Of a stretch of 34,964 nucleotides of DNA, positions 1 through 7,788 are shown in pieces (positions within the stretch are counted from its first letter, which is position 1; every line of letters starts with the position of its first letter). The position numbers and the translations under genes are program-made. The stretch lies in contig CAJQSJ010000039.1 of NCBI GenBank assembly GCA_905612535.1, forward strand, positions 1 through 34,964. Direction: 5' to 3'. The notes below the pieces were generated by a model, which was given only the letters and a program-made list of their open reading frames with translations, ran no database searches and was not told the origin of the DNA. This stretch comes from an uncultured Pelagibacteraceae bacterium. GTDB taxonomy: Bacteria > Pseudomonadota > Alphaproteobacteria > Pelagibacterales > Pelagibacteraceae.

Positions 1-876
1 TACCTCCCTGATGGTACCACTTAGATCTTTAGTACCAGTAATAAACATTTTTAATCCAGAAGTACTAAATGCAATACCAGATGGGTTTCTTTCCTCATTA
101 TCTAATCTTAAAAAACCTACATGAGATAAAGTTGATATATTAAAACCTGTAGATAAATCGTATTGATCAACATCATTATGGCTTGTTCCTATTATAAACA
201 TTCTGGTACCATCAGGATTAAACTCTATACCAAACGGTTCACCATCCTGAGCACTCACATCTTTTGTTCGTAACAAATTAACTCCCTCTGAAAGATCAAA
301 ACCTACATCTAATTTATATTGGTATATGGTATCATTCTGACCTCCAGCAACATACATCATTGTTCCATCATTATTAAAATCAAAAGCAAAAAGTGTACTA
401 TCATCGTTCTGAACACTAAAAAAACTTTCATAAGTTGCTGATGACAAATCAAAATTTGCAGTAAGTAAATATTCGTGCACTCGATCATTTGTTGTCTCAC
501 TAACAAACATTTTTGATCCATCATTGTTAAATTTTACAGACATTGGATCGCCGACACTAATAGCCAAACTATCTACATAAGAAGCTGTCGATATATCAAA
601 GGCAGTAGATAAAGTATATTCATGTAAATCATCATCAGCATTACCAGAAGTTGAAGAATTATTTTCTTGTCCACCAACAACAAACATTTTTGTTCCATCG
701 TTATTAAAGGTAAGACCTCTAGGCTTAGTTTCTTCAGTTTCAACTGAAAAGTTTTGCACAAAGAGTGGAGTAGCATTATCACCGCTTTCTAAAGCAGCAG
801 CATCTTCTTTAACAAAAGTTAGAATGCATAATACAATACTAAAAATACCAAAAAATTTTCTTAAACGAATCGCCAT
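1..876 (-). CDS. Secreted propeller-repeat surface protein, partial (C-terminus beyond window)
   Basis: The frame is open from an ATG at 874-876 to the window edge (292 codons). It is absent from the ORF track because no stop is reached. The start MAIRLRKFFGIF leads into a hydrophobic signal peptide. Next come at least five repeats of about 50 residues built on F-N-N-D-G-T-K-M-F-V, then H/N-E-Y-x-L-S-T and F-D-x-S-T-A-S, resembling short beta-propeller (YVTN/LVIVD-like) blades. It is a paralogue of the complete gene just to the right, with the same MAIRL start and a nearly identical upstream segment, so the pair arose by tandem duplication. By analogy the missing C-terminus should be an autotransporter-type barrel. 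Ligand and function are unknown. Confidence 0.8.
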   Translation of the reverse strand, partial: MAIRLRKFFGIFSIVLCILTFVKEDAAALESGDNATPLFVQNFSVETEETKPRGLTFNNDGTKMFVVGGQENNSSTSGNADDDLHEYTLSTAFDISTASYVDSLAISVGDPMSVKFNNDGSKMFVSETTNDRVHEYLLTANFDLSSATYESFFSVQNDDSTLFAFDFNNDGTMMYVAGGQNDTIYQYKLDVGFDLSEGVNLLRTKDVSAQDGEPFGIEFNPDGTRMFIIGTSHNDVDQYDLSTGFNISTLSHVGFLRLDNEERNPSGIAFSTSGLKMFITGTKDLSGTIREV

Positions 877-1239
877 TATTTACCTTAATAAAAAATTAAC
901 AATATTGATTCATCAGCCTGTCTTTGTATTTACTCTGGCGCTGGTTTGAAGAGTGTTTTTTTGTGAGTCTTTATGCGGTTAATTTTTATGAATTTTAAAG
1001 TTATCCACATACCATTTTCATTTGTGTGGCTTTTCATAATGTTAACTATTTCAGTTCTACATTTCTTCATGCACATGATACTTATGGATTCAGACAATGA
1101 ATTAGCGATGAATTTAGGAGAAATCTATCTTGTAACTGAGAATGGTAACGAGAGATTAGGTAAGAAGAAACTTGATTTAGTGGTCGGATAGGATGAATTC
1201 CGTTAGTTTGTCGACTAGTCTCAATAAATAACCCCGTCT
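861..1239. repeat. Upstream duplicated segment, copy 1 (pairs with 3378-3718)
   Basis: This segment begins with the first codons of the 1-876 gene and runs to the motif TAACCCCGTCT. It is nearly identical to 3378-3718, with long exact stretches such as GAAGAGTGTTTTTTTGTGAG and a shared TTATCCACA. The copies differ by point changes and a ~39 nt indel. It must hold the promoter of the minus-strand surface gene and it contains the divergent small ORF at 973-1191. It fills most of the 877-1251 gap. Confidence 0.85.
973..1191 (+). CDS. Small ORF in duplicated segment, copy 1 (72 aa), hypothetical
   Basis: This ORF is divergent from the surface-protein gene. Its N-terminal half is hydrophobic (residues ~13-37, a possible membrane segment) and its C-terminal half is polar, starting MDSDNELAM and ending GKKKLDLVVG. 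I do not recognise a family. The evidence for coding is the second copy (3490-3669). The reading frame there stays open to the same stop despite a 39 nt indel. Over the last 38 aligned codons six differences are synonymous and three change the residue. There is no clear Shine-Dalgarno before the first ATG, and the conserved part could instead start at the internal ATG of MDSDNE. It may still be a decayed gene fragment or a regulatory segment. Confidence 0.4.
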   Translation: MRLIFMNFKVIHIPFSFVWLFIMLTISVLHFFMHMILMDSDNELAMNLGEIYLVTENGNERLGKKKLDLVVG

Positions 1240-1251
1240 TTTCTCCTTTTC

Positions 1252-3393
1252 TTAAAATAGACTACTTAAAGATAAGTTGAGATTATTATTTTTTTGACTA
1301 AATAGATCGTTTTCTAATTGAAACCCTAGATTAAATGGACCTAAAGGTTTAGCAATTTTTATACTTGAACTAAGAGATTCTTCACCTTTAAAGGAAAGTA
1401 AATATTCTGTTTCTTTCCTTGATAAAAAACTCGCTGTAAAATAAATGGTATTCATATAACCTTTGTTAATAATTTTTTCATGCTCAAGTTCACCACTTAA
1501 AGTTAATCCTTTTTCATTAGTAAAATCAAAACCGAAGCTACCTTTCAAAATATCTTGGGTATTTTCATTAGCTTTATAAGCGTAAGTTTTACTGCTATCC
1601 GATACATAGTATGAATGTGCCTTAGAGTTAGAGGCAACTTCTTTACTATATCCAAAATTTACTTTTTGTTTTAAAATTCCAGTTTCCAAAATATAATCTC
1701 GATCAGTCATCACGCCTAAAGATCCCATGAGAGAATTTATGTCTTGATCATCGTATCTAAGAGCTTCAATTCCGCTTTCTGTATAACCTTCAAGCCTAGT
1801 ATGACTTACTTCAATTCGACTTGTCGGTACTACATTTGTTTCATTATATTCAAATTCTCGTCCAAATTTTATAGATCCAAAAACTTGCTTACCTTTTCGC
1901 TCACCCTTATTTGTATCTGTATCTCCACTATTTCTTCTAACAAGATCAGTATCTAAATGACTTGCGCCAATTACACCGTCAATAAATCTACTTTCATCTG
2001 AGTAATGAGTTCCATAAATTGATAAACTTATTGCATTCGTATCAACTTTTGAACCATATGTTCCAATATCAACCTCATCACGTCCAAATCTTAAAGCCGC
2101 TCCATATACCGTATTGAAAAATCTTGATGCTTTGCTGCTATCAATTTTTTTATCAGCACCAATTGAAATACCCAGAGCACTAATATCTTGAGCTGAACTT
2201 AAGCTCGTCTCCCCAGCTTTTCCAAAACTCACACTCCCTTCACTCCATAACGCCCAATCTTTTGGAAAAATTTTTTGAAGTGAACGAATAGATAATTTTG
2301 GTGCAAGATTAGTTAACTGATCTAAAGTTGTATTTGAAACATTAACATCAATATCTTGCCTATTAAGGCTTCCATCTTTTTTATGAGTTTTTATAAAAGA
2401 TAATCTTTTTAAGGCCGCTTCCGATGATTTTTTTGCAAATATTTTAACAATTTCTACTTGAGCTTCTATAGAAGCCACCACATCTTTAATTTGTGAAGGA
2501 TCATCACATGTTGATGAACTGGTTACTTTAAAAGCACAGCTTAAGGTATATTCATTTACATCATCTCCCGCATTACCCGTCAGAAACATTTTAGTTCCAT
2601 CGTTATTAAATACTAATTCTCCTGGTTTTGTCTCTTGACCGCTAAAACTAAAACTAGCTAAAAAAGAGGCGCTGGAGACATCAAAGCCAGTTGATAAGGT
2701 ATATTCATGTACTTTATCTGCCCCCTGACCAACCACAAACATTTTAGTTCCATGGTTATTAAATGCTAAACCTCCTGGATGTTCATCTTCACTTTGAACA
2801 CTAAAAGCATCAACAAAAGAAGCAGTTGATACATCAAAACCAGTTGATAAGGTATATTCATTTACAGCATCATTCTCCTTACCCGTCACAAACATTTTAG
2901 TTCCATCGTTATTAAATGCTAAACCTGTTGGAACATCCTCTTCATTACTAATATCAAAACGTTCGGCATCTCCCGCATCAGTAGCAGTTGAAACATCAAA
3001 ACCAGTTGATAAGGTATATTCATGTACTTTATCTTCCGTCTGACCCAATATAAACATTTTAGTTCCATCGTTATTAAATACTACACTTGATGGAACTGTA
3101 TCTTCATTTTTAACATCAAATAAAACAACAAAAGAAGCTGTTGATACATCAAAGGCAGTTGATAAGGCATATTCATTTACTTCCTGTCCATCAAAACCCG
3201 TCACAAACATTTTAGTTCCATCGTTATTAAATGCTACACCTCTTGGATCATGCTCTTCACTTTGAACACTAAAAGCATCAACAAACACACCCGCTGCTTG
3301 CGCTGTGCTAACAAAAGTTAGATTAAAAATTAAGAAAATTGAGAATAATTTCTTTAAAAACGTAGTTAATTTTTTTATTAAACGAATCGCCAT
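1252..3393 (-). CDS. Autotransporter-like surface protein with propeller repeats (713 aa)
   Basis: The protein has a signal peptide at residues ~1-34 (cationic start, hydrophobic core, AQA-AG cleavage-like end). Residues ~35-290 carry five repeats of about 51 residues, each with FNNDGTKMFV-like, V-x-E-Y-T-L-S-T and F-D-V-S-T-A-S segments, consistent with a small propeller or solenoid passenger. A linker (~290-385) follows. The last ~330 residues show alternating polar/hydrophobic strands with glycine turns and end in LSLSSLF, a terminal Phe as expected of an outer-membrane barrel (autotransporter beta-domain type). The likely role is a cell-surface adhesin or binding protein translocated through its own barrel. 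The repeats are also visible at DNA level, so copy number could change by recombination. A tandem paralogue lies at 1-876. Confidence 0.8.
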   Translation of the reverse strand: MAIRLIKKLTTFLKKLFSIFLIFNLTFVSTAQAAGVFVDAFSVQSEEHDPRGVAFNNDGTKMFVTGFDGQEVNEYALSTAFDVSTASFVVLFDVKNEDTVPSSVVFNNDGTKMFILGQTEDKVHEYTLSTGFDVSTATDAGDAERFDISNEEDVPTGLAFNNDGTKMFVTGKENDAVNEYTLSTGFDVSTASFVDAFSVQSEDEHPGGLAFNNHGTKMFVVGQGADKVHEYTLSTGFDVSSASFLASFSFSGQETKPGELVFNNDGTKMFLTGNAGDDVNEYTLSCAFKVTSSSTCDDPSQIKDVVASIEAQVEIVKIFAKKSSEAALKRLSFIKTHKKDGSLNRQDIDVNVSNTTLDQLTNLAPKLSIRSLQKIFPKDWALWSEGSVSFGKAGETSLSSAQDISALGISIGADKKIDSSKASRFFNTVYGAALRFGRDEVDIGTYGSKVDTNAISLSIYGTHYSDESRFIDGVIGASHLDTDLVRRNSGDTDTNKGERKGKQVFGSIKFGREFEYNETNVVPTSRIEVSHTRLEGYTESGIEALRYDDQDINSLMGSLGVMTDRDYILETGILKQKVNFGYSKEVASNSKAHSYYVSDSSKTYAYKANENTQDILKGSFGFDFTNEKGLTLSGELEHEKIINKGYMNTIYFTASFLSRKETEYLLSFKGEESLSSSIKIAKPLGPFNLGFQLENDLFSQKNNNLNLSLSSLF

Positions 3394-3718
3394 TATTTAC
3401 CTTAATAAAAAATTAACAATATTGATTCATCCGTCTGTCTTTGCACTTACTCTGGTGCTAGTTTGAAGAGTGTTTTTTTGTGAGTCTTTATGCGGTTAAT
3501 TTTTATGAATTTTAAAGTTATCCACAGAACTGCTAATGTCTTCTTCAAGCATATGATATTAATGGATTCAGACAATGAATTAGCGATGAGTTTAAGAGAA
3601 ACCTATCTTGTAACCGAGAACGGTAATGAGAGATTAGGTAAGAAGAAACTTGATTTAGTTGTTGGATAGGATGAATTCCGTTAGTTTGTCGACTAGTCTA
3701 CAAAAATAACTCCGTCTA
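3378..3718. repeat. Upstream duplicated segment, copy 2 (pairs with 861-1239)
   Basis: This is the second copy of the divergent upstream segment, running from the first codons of the 713-aa gene to TAACTCCGTCT. It contains the small ORF 3490-3669 and the same TTATCCACA. A shorter degenerate match to its end (TTTCAAAAAATAACCCCCT) occurs again near 4089-4107, so the end motif is present three times in this region. Confidence 0.85.
3490..3669 (+). CDS. Small ORF in duplicated segment, copy 2 (59 aa), hypothetical
   Basis: This is the counterpart of 973-1191 and is too short for the ORF track. The first 12 residues (MRLIFMNFKVIH) are identical at DNA level. The hydrophobic middle is shortened and replaced, and the C-terminal 35 residues from MDSDNELAM to LDLVVG are conserved with three substitutions. 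Preservation of frame across a 39 nt length difference and the excess of synonymous third-position changes are the only arguments for coding. No family is recognised. Confidence 0.4.
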   Translation: MRLIFMNFKVIHRTANVFFKHMILMDSDNELAMSLRETYLVTENGNERLGKKKLDLVVG

Positions 3719-3883
3719 CTCAACCATCAGTATTTAACTTAGTTAGTATTAGCTATATATATACTTGGTTTTCGACATAGAGCCGAGTTCAAACCGTTTT
3801 AAGGTTTTAAGTACCTAGATCAAAAAAAAATTATAAAAAAAAATCACAAAAAATGGTACCTTAATCAAGAAAGGAAAAATATT

Positions 3884-4021
3884 ATGTATTTAGCGTTGGG
3901 CTGGGCTGGTGCCATCTCGTGTGTTCTCTGTTATGCTTATAACTATATTAGTTATGCTTATATTGCATTATTTTTTGCAGTAGCAGGATTTATTACCCAC
4001 CATAAAGAATCAAATAAATAA
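3884..4021 (+). CDS. Small membrane peptide (45 aa), hypothetical
   Basis: This ORF is too short for the ORF track. The ATG is preceded by a good ribosome-binding site (AAGAAAGGA, 8 nt before the start), uncommonly clear for this window. The peptide MYLALGWAGAISCVLCYAYN is followed by a second hydrophobic stretch and the polar tail THHKESNK, so it is probably one or two short membrane segments with a cytoplasmic tail. A second AAAGGAG with a similar spacer lies just after the stop (about 4040) but no ORF follows it. The function is unknown. Confidence 0.6.
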   Translation: MYLALGWAGAISCVLCYAYNYISYAYIALFFAVAGFITHHKESNK

Positions 4022-4104
4022 AAAATAGCGAACAAAAGAAAGGAGAAAATATTTAGGATAGAGCTCCAGTTACAAGTCTGTTGCAAGTTTCAAAAAATAA
4101 CCCC

Positions 4105-4224
4105 CTACCGTTCACTGTGTGCTATATAAGGATACCTTCGTGTTGGTTCATGCTGAATAGGATCGTGGCTTCTAATCACACGCTTACGATTAATTTCATC
4201 TTTTCTTAATAATTTTGAAGCAGT
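4105..4224 (-). pseudogene. Possible coding remnant, 39 codons without a start
   Basis: On the minus strand, downstream of the epimerase operon, a stop-to-stop frame reads KDEINRKRVIRSHDPIQHEP and ends YIAHSER. The composition is charged and protein-like, unlike the low-complexity Lys/Asn translations of random AT-rich DNA here. No ATG, GTG or TTG start is available, so if it derives from a gene it is a decayed C-terminal piece. It may also be chance. Confidence 0.25.
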
Positions 4225-4277
4225 TCAGTTTTTTTTTGTTTATTAATAAATAATTATAATTTTAAAGCCTAAATTTA

Positions 4278-5324
4278 TCAAAAACTATAAATTAACTCCT
4301 CTATTATTTTTTTTGTATTATATTTTTGTTTCCAATTGGGATAGTGTTTTCTAAATTTTTTAGTGTCTGATACATACCAAATATGATCACCTATTCTATT
4401 TTCTTTATGATAATTTTTTTTTATTTTAACATTAGTTATTGATTCCACTAAATTTAAGGCTTCTATTACAGAACAATTAGATGTTCTGCCTCCACCAATG
4501 TTATAAACTTCACCTGTTTTAGGTTTTTTAAAATAGTTCCAGAAACATTCAACTAGATCGTGACTGTGAATATTATCTCTTACCTGCTTGCCCTTATAAC
4601 CAAAAATAGAATATGTTTTTTTTACTAATGATGACTTAACTAGGTAAGATAAAAATCCATGTAGCTTTACTCCCGAATGATTGGGGCCGGTAATACATCC
4701 CGCTCTAAATGAAACTGTTTTTAATCTTTCATTTTTACCATACTCTTGTACAATTAAATCTGCATAACTTTTTGATGCTCCAAAAAAACTATGAATACAA
4801 TTATCTATATTCATGCTTTCGTTTATTCCTTTAAAATACTTGTGTTTTTTTGAAATTTCCCATCTTGATTTTAGTTCCTGTAAAGGCAATAAATTTGGGT
4901 TGTCTCCATAGACTTTGTTGGTTGACATAAAAATAAATGACGCATTTTTAGAATATTTGTTGGTTAAATTTAAAATATTTAATGTTCCTAAAGCATTTAT
5001 ACCAAAATCAACAAACGGTTTGGTTTTAGCCCAATCATGGGAAGGTTGGGCTGCTGAGTGTATAACTAATTTAATTGAATTTTTATACTTTTTAAAAATA
5101 TTTTCTAAAGCTGAATAATTTCTTATATCAATATTTTTATGTGTATAATTTTTATGCTCTTTTATTAATTTTCTTTTTATCCAATCAATATCTCCATCTT
5201 TACCAAATAATTTTAATCTAAAATTATTGTCAATACCAATTACATCAAATCCTTTTGATGAAAAAAATTTTACTGACTCTGAACCCACAAGTCCGCAAGA
5301 ACCTGTTATTAGAACTACGCTCAT
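4278..5324 (-). CDS. NAD-dependent epimerase, CDP-paratose 2-epimerase-like (348 aa)
   Basis: This is an extended short-chain dehydrogenase. An N-terminal Rossmann motif (LITGSCGLVGSES, residues ~5-17) binds NAD, followed by GIDNNFRLKLFGKDGD, typical of the CDP-paratose/tyvelose epimerase branch. The mid-protein has MSTNKVYGDNP and the active-site segment SFFGASKSYADLIVQEYG, where the usual YxxxK Tyr is Phe. The likely role is interconversion of a nucleotide-activated sugar for surface glycans. It overlaps the upstream epimerase gene by 4 nt (ATGA), so the two are translationally coupled, possibly as partners acting on the same sugar. The exact substrate cannot be read from sequence. Confidence 0.8.
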   Translation of the reverse strand: MSVVLITGSCGLVGSESVKFFSSKGFDVIGIDNNFRLKLFGKDGDIDWIKRKLIKEHKNYTHKNIDIRNYSALENIFKKYKNSIKLVIHSAAQPSHDWAKTKPFVDFGINALGTLNILNLTNKYSKNASFIFMSTNKVYGDNPNLLPLQELKSRWEISKKHKYFKGINESMNIDNCIHSFFGASKSYADLIVQEYGKNERLKTVSFRAGCITGPNHSGVKLHGFLSYLVKSSLVKKTYSIFGYKGKQVRDNIHSHDLVECFWNYFKKPKTGEVYNIGGGRTSNCSVIEALNLVESITNVKIKKNYHKENRIGDHIWYVSDTKKFRKHYPNWKQKYNTKKIIEELIYSF

Positions 5325-6325
5325 TTTATATATTTTTTTAATTCTTTTTGGTTATCTAACATCCATTTATAAACGTCTTGTAAAATATTTAAAAAAGATT
5401 TTCTATTTCTCCACTTGTAAATTTTTTTAACTTTTGAATTGTCGGTAACATAGTAAGGTATATCATATTCAGAGGTGCTTTTTTTAGAACCTATTTTGAT
5501 ATGATTTGATGTCACTTGTTGACAAAGCGTTGTTAAATTTTTAAGAGAAGTGGCATTTTTTTTTCCACCTCCAACATTTACTAATAAATTAAAATTCTTG
5601 TTAATTTTTTTCACTTGCAACGCAATTAGTTCACATACATCATCTATATGAATTACATCTCTAATTTGTGATCCATTACCCCCGAATCCAATATAATTTA
5701 ATTTTTTCTTGTTCAAATGTTTCCAAACCCAAAGACTTACAAAACCTTGGTCTTGTTTACCAAACTGCCACGGTCCAGAAATCACTCCAAATCTATTTAC
5801 AATATATTTAATTTTATATAAAAAAGAAAATTCTCTAATTAAATGTTCTGAACTATATTTGCAAAAACCATAAACTGATTTTGGTCCAGCGGTGCTAAAC
5901 TTTTCATTTATAGTTTTATTATTATTTTTTAGTTTATGTAGTTCATCTATAGAGTACACTCTACTTGATGAAAGAAAAATTAATTTTGATTTATCTTTCG
6001 TGCATTTTTTTAAAACATTCAAAGTACCAACCAAATTTGTATTAAATACCTTGTTGATATCTTTTTTTGATGTTTCAACAGCTGCTTCTGCGCAACAATC
6101 AATTATTAAATCATATCGTGGCAATCTTTTTACTAATTTGTTGTTTGCTATGTCTATTTTAAAATTTTTTATTTTTTTTTTCTTTAGTCTTTGAAGGTTT
6201 AATCTGGATCCGCCTCTACTCAAATTATCTAAGGAGTTAATTAGAGTGCCAATTTTATTATTTTTAAAAAATATTGCTAGATTTGAACCTACAAATCCAC
6301 AACCACCTGTAATAAGTATTTTCAT
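5321..6325 (-). CDS. NAD-dependent nucleotide-sugar epimerase/dehydratase (334 aa)
   Basis: The Rossmann motif LITGGCGFVGSNLAIFF lies at the N-terminus, then NSLDNLSRGGSRLNLQRL, characteristic of CDP-paratose 2-epimerase/UDP-glucose 4-epimerase relatives. LSSSRVYS and VYGFCKYSSEHLIREF carry the intact catalytic Y-x3-K, and QIRDVIHIDDV is the usual C-terminal substrate-binding segment. The length is normal for the family. It is the first gene of a two-gene operon with the 348-aa epimerase and is divergent from a GT2 gene at 6378, 52 nt away, so the intergenic gap holds both promoters. Together they look like a small sugar-modification module. The substrate is unresolved. Confidence 0.8.
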   Translation of the reverse strand: MKILITGGCGFVGSNLAIFFKNNKIGTLINSLDNLSRGGSRLNLQRLKKKKIKNFKIDIANNKLVKRLPRYDLIIDCCAEAAVETSKKDINKVFNTNLVGTLNVLKKCTKDKSKLIFLSSSRVYSIDELHKLKNNNKTINEKFSTAGPKSVYGFCKYSSEHLIREFSFLYKIKYIVNRFGVISGPWQFGKQDQGFVSLWVWKHLNKKKLNYIGFGGNGSQIRDVIHIDDVCELIALQVKKINKNFNLLVNVGGGKKNATSLKNLTTLCQQVTSNHIKIGSKKSTSEYDIPYYVTDNSKVKKIYKWRNRKSFLNILQDVYKWMLDNQKELKKYIK

Positions 6326-6377
6326 GTTGGTAAAAATTATCTATTATCACTAATAATTAGAAAATAAAACTAATATT

Positions 6378-7088
6378 ATGAAACTTTCAATAATAATCCC
6401 AGTGAGAAATGAAGAATCTTCAATTAAAAAAACAATCGATCAATTACTAACTAAACTAAAAATTTTGTCTTATGAAATAATTTTTATTAATGATTTTAGC
6501 ACTGACAATACCTTTGAGGTTATTAAGGCTTCAATTGAAACAAAACCTCAAATTAATATTTATAATAATCAGAGAAAAGGATTGGGTGGAGCAATAACGC
6601 AAGGTATTGTTAAAGCAAGTGGAGAAGCTTTATGTATTATGATGTCAGATTTATCAGACAGCATTGAAGATTTAGAAAAATACTATAGCATTATTAAGGA
6701 CAACAATGTTGATGCCGTATTTGGTTCCAGATTTATAAAAAGATCAAATGTTGTTGATTACCCTAAAAAAAAATTAATACTAAATAGAATTTTTAATACA
6801 ATAACCAAATTGGTTTTTTTAAGTGATTATAATGATTTTACAAACGCCTTTAAAATTTATAAGAAAGAAGCTTTATTAAATACTTTTCCATTAGTTTCGG
6901 AAAGTTTTAATATATTTTTAGAATTGCCTTTAAAAATTATTTCAAGAAAAATGAAATACAAAATTATTCCAATTTCATGGATAAATAGAAAAGAAGGATC
7001 TTCTAAATTTGATACAAAAGAATTAAGAGCAAAATATTTGTTTACTTTAATCTACTGTTTTCTTGAAAAAATACTTTTAAAAAAATAG
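6378..7088 (+). CDS. Glycosyltransferase family 2, polyprenyl-phosphate sugar transferase type (236 aa)
   Basis: The protein opens with LSIIIPVRNEESSI, the GT-A fold nucleotide-binding start, followed by FINDFSTDNT and a MMSDLSDSIEDL segment at the place of the DxD region. It then has GSRFIKRSNVVDYP and NRKEGSSKFD, as in dolichol/undecaprenyl-phosphate mannose or glucose synthases. There are no C-terminal membrane helices, so it is the single-domain form. The likely role is moving a sugar from a nucleotide donor to a lipid carrier for surface polysaccharide. It is divergently transcribed from the two epimerases, which suggests a joint pathway. Confidence 0.8.
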   Translation: MKLSIIIPVRNEESSIKKTIDQLLTKLKILSYEIIFINDFSTDNTFEVIKASIETKPQINIYNNQRKGLGGAITQGIVKASGEALCIMMSDLSDSIEDLEKYYSIIKDNNVDAVFGSRFIKRSNVVDYPKKKLILNRIFNTITKLVFLSDYNDFTNAFKIYKKEALLNTFPLVSESFNIFLELPLKIISRKMKYKIIPISWINRKEGSSKFDTKELRAKYLFTLIYCFLEKILLKK

Positions 7089-7135
7089 TTTATTTAAACT
7101 AAATAGTTTTAAGATGATTCTAAAACAAATTTTTC

Positions 7136-7453
7136 TTAATTAGCTTTAGATTTTAAATGATATTGTAAACCATCAAATTTAGTGAAAAGAGAATTAATAA
7201 GCGGATGTTGTATGGCTTTGAGATTTTCTTCTAAATCAAGATTTTGTTCAGCAACGTATGTTGTGTGTGCAGCTGCATGTACCAAAACGTGATACCATGG
7301 TTTACTTTTTAGAGGACGTGATTGGGCAACTTGTTCGTACCACTCGTCTGTGCTTTGAAAGAAAGGATCAATGTCAAACACCACTCCCGCATAATCAAAT
7401 AACTTATGATGTACAATCTGACCTATTCTAAATTTAGCTTTATAATCAATCAT
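7136..7453 (-). CDS. hspQ: HspQ/YccV-like heat-shock, hemimethylated-DNA-binding-domain protein (105 aa)
   Basis: The sequence KFRIGQIVHHKLFDYAGVVF, then a WYEQVAQSRPLKSKPWYHVL block and YVAEQNLDLEENLKAIQHP, are the recognisable landmarks of the YccV/HspQ family, at its usual ~105 residues. In Enterobacteria HspQ is a specificity factor for Lon protease. That role is known for the family and only inferred here. It is the last gene of a minus-strand trio: 5 nt separate it from the small membrane protein upstream, and a thioredoxin-like gene comes before that. A stress-response or protein-quality link between the three is plausible. Confidence 0.85.
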   Translation of the reverse strand: MIDYKAKFRIGQIVHHKLFDYAGVVFDIDPFFQSTDEWYEQVAQSRPLKSKPWYHVLVHAAAHTTYVAEQNLDLEENLKAIQHPLINSLFTKFDGLQYHLKSKAN

Positions 7454-7458
7454 TTTAA

Positions 7459-7785
7459 TTAATGATTGTGTTCTTCAATTCCATTTTTTTTTAATAAATG
7501 ATGCATTCTTTCATGCTCTTTATAGGTAAAACCATAAAATACAATTGTGGTCACAATTGAACCAATCACAATTCCTTGAACAAATCTAAATATTGTTTTT
7601 TTATTTCGTTGTTTGGTTTCTTTTGTCATTTTTTTTCCACGTTTTTTTGCTTGGTAAAATTTAAAAACTGAATAAATAATTAGAGCAAAACCTATAATCC
7701 AAGAAATCGGATGGTTAACAACTGCAATAAAAGACCCCCCAAACAAAACGGCAATGAATCCACTGATCCAACATATAGGGCACAT
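7459..7785 (-). CDS. Small membrane protein with CPIC motif (108 aa), hypothetical
   Basis: The N-terminus MCPICWISGF carries a CxxC just before a hydrophobic segment (~8-25). A second membrane segment follows (~28-43), then a basic loop (KKRGKKMTKETKQRNKK) and a third hydrophobic segment (~67-87). It ends in a His-rich tail, with HERMHH and EEHNH. The CxxC and the His tail could bind a metal or exchange disulfides. The gene sits between a secreted thioredoxin-like gene (3 nt gap) and hspQ (5 nt gap), so it is cotranscribed with both. I do not recognise a family. Confidence 0.65.
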   Translation of the reverse strand: MCPICWISGFIAVLFGGSFIAVVNHPISWIIGFALIIYSVFKFYQAKKRGKKMTKETKQRNKKTIFRFVQGIVIGSIVTTIVFYGFTYKEHERMHHLLKKNGIEEHNH

Positions 7786-7788
7786 AAT

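Noticed and set aside
1001-3526. TTATCCACA (DnaA-box-like) at 1001-1009 and 3518-3526 as a replication origin
   Set aside because: There is only one box per duplicated segment and no box cluster; both copies are explained by the segment duplication.
3760-3820. T-arm-like GAGTTCAAACCG as a possible tRNA
   Set aside because: No acceptor, anticodon arm or CCA can be built around it.
5892-6194. 100-aa plus-strand ORF
   Set aside because: It is antisense to the 334-aa epimerase, which has clear motifs; shadow ORF.
7087-7102. TAGTTTA-TT-TAAACTA palindrome as a terminator between convergent genes
   Set aside because: The stem is all A/T apart from two pairs and its loop of two bases is too small; not distinguishable from background.
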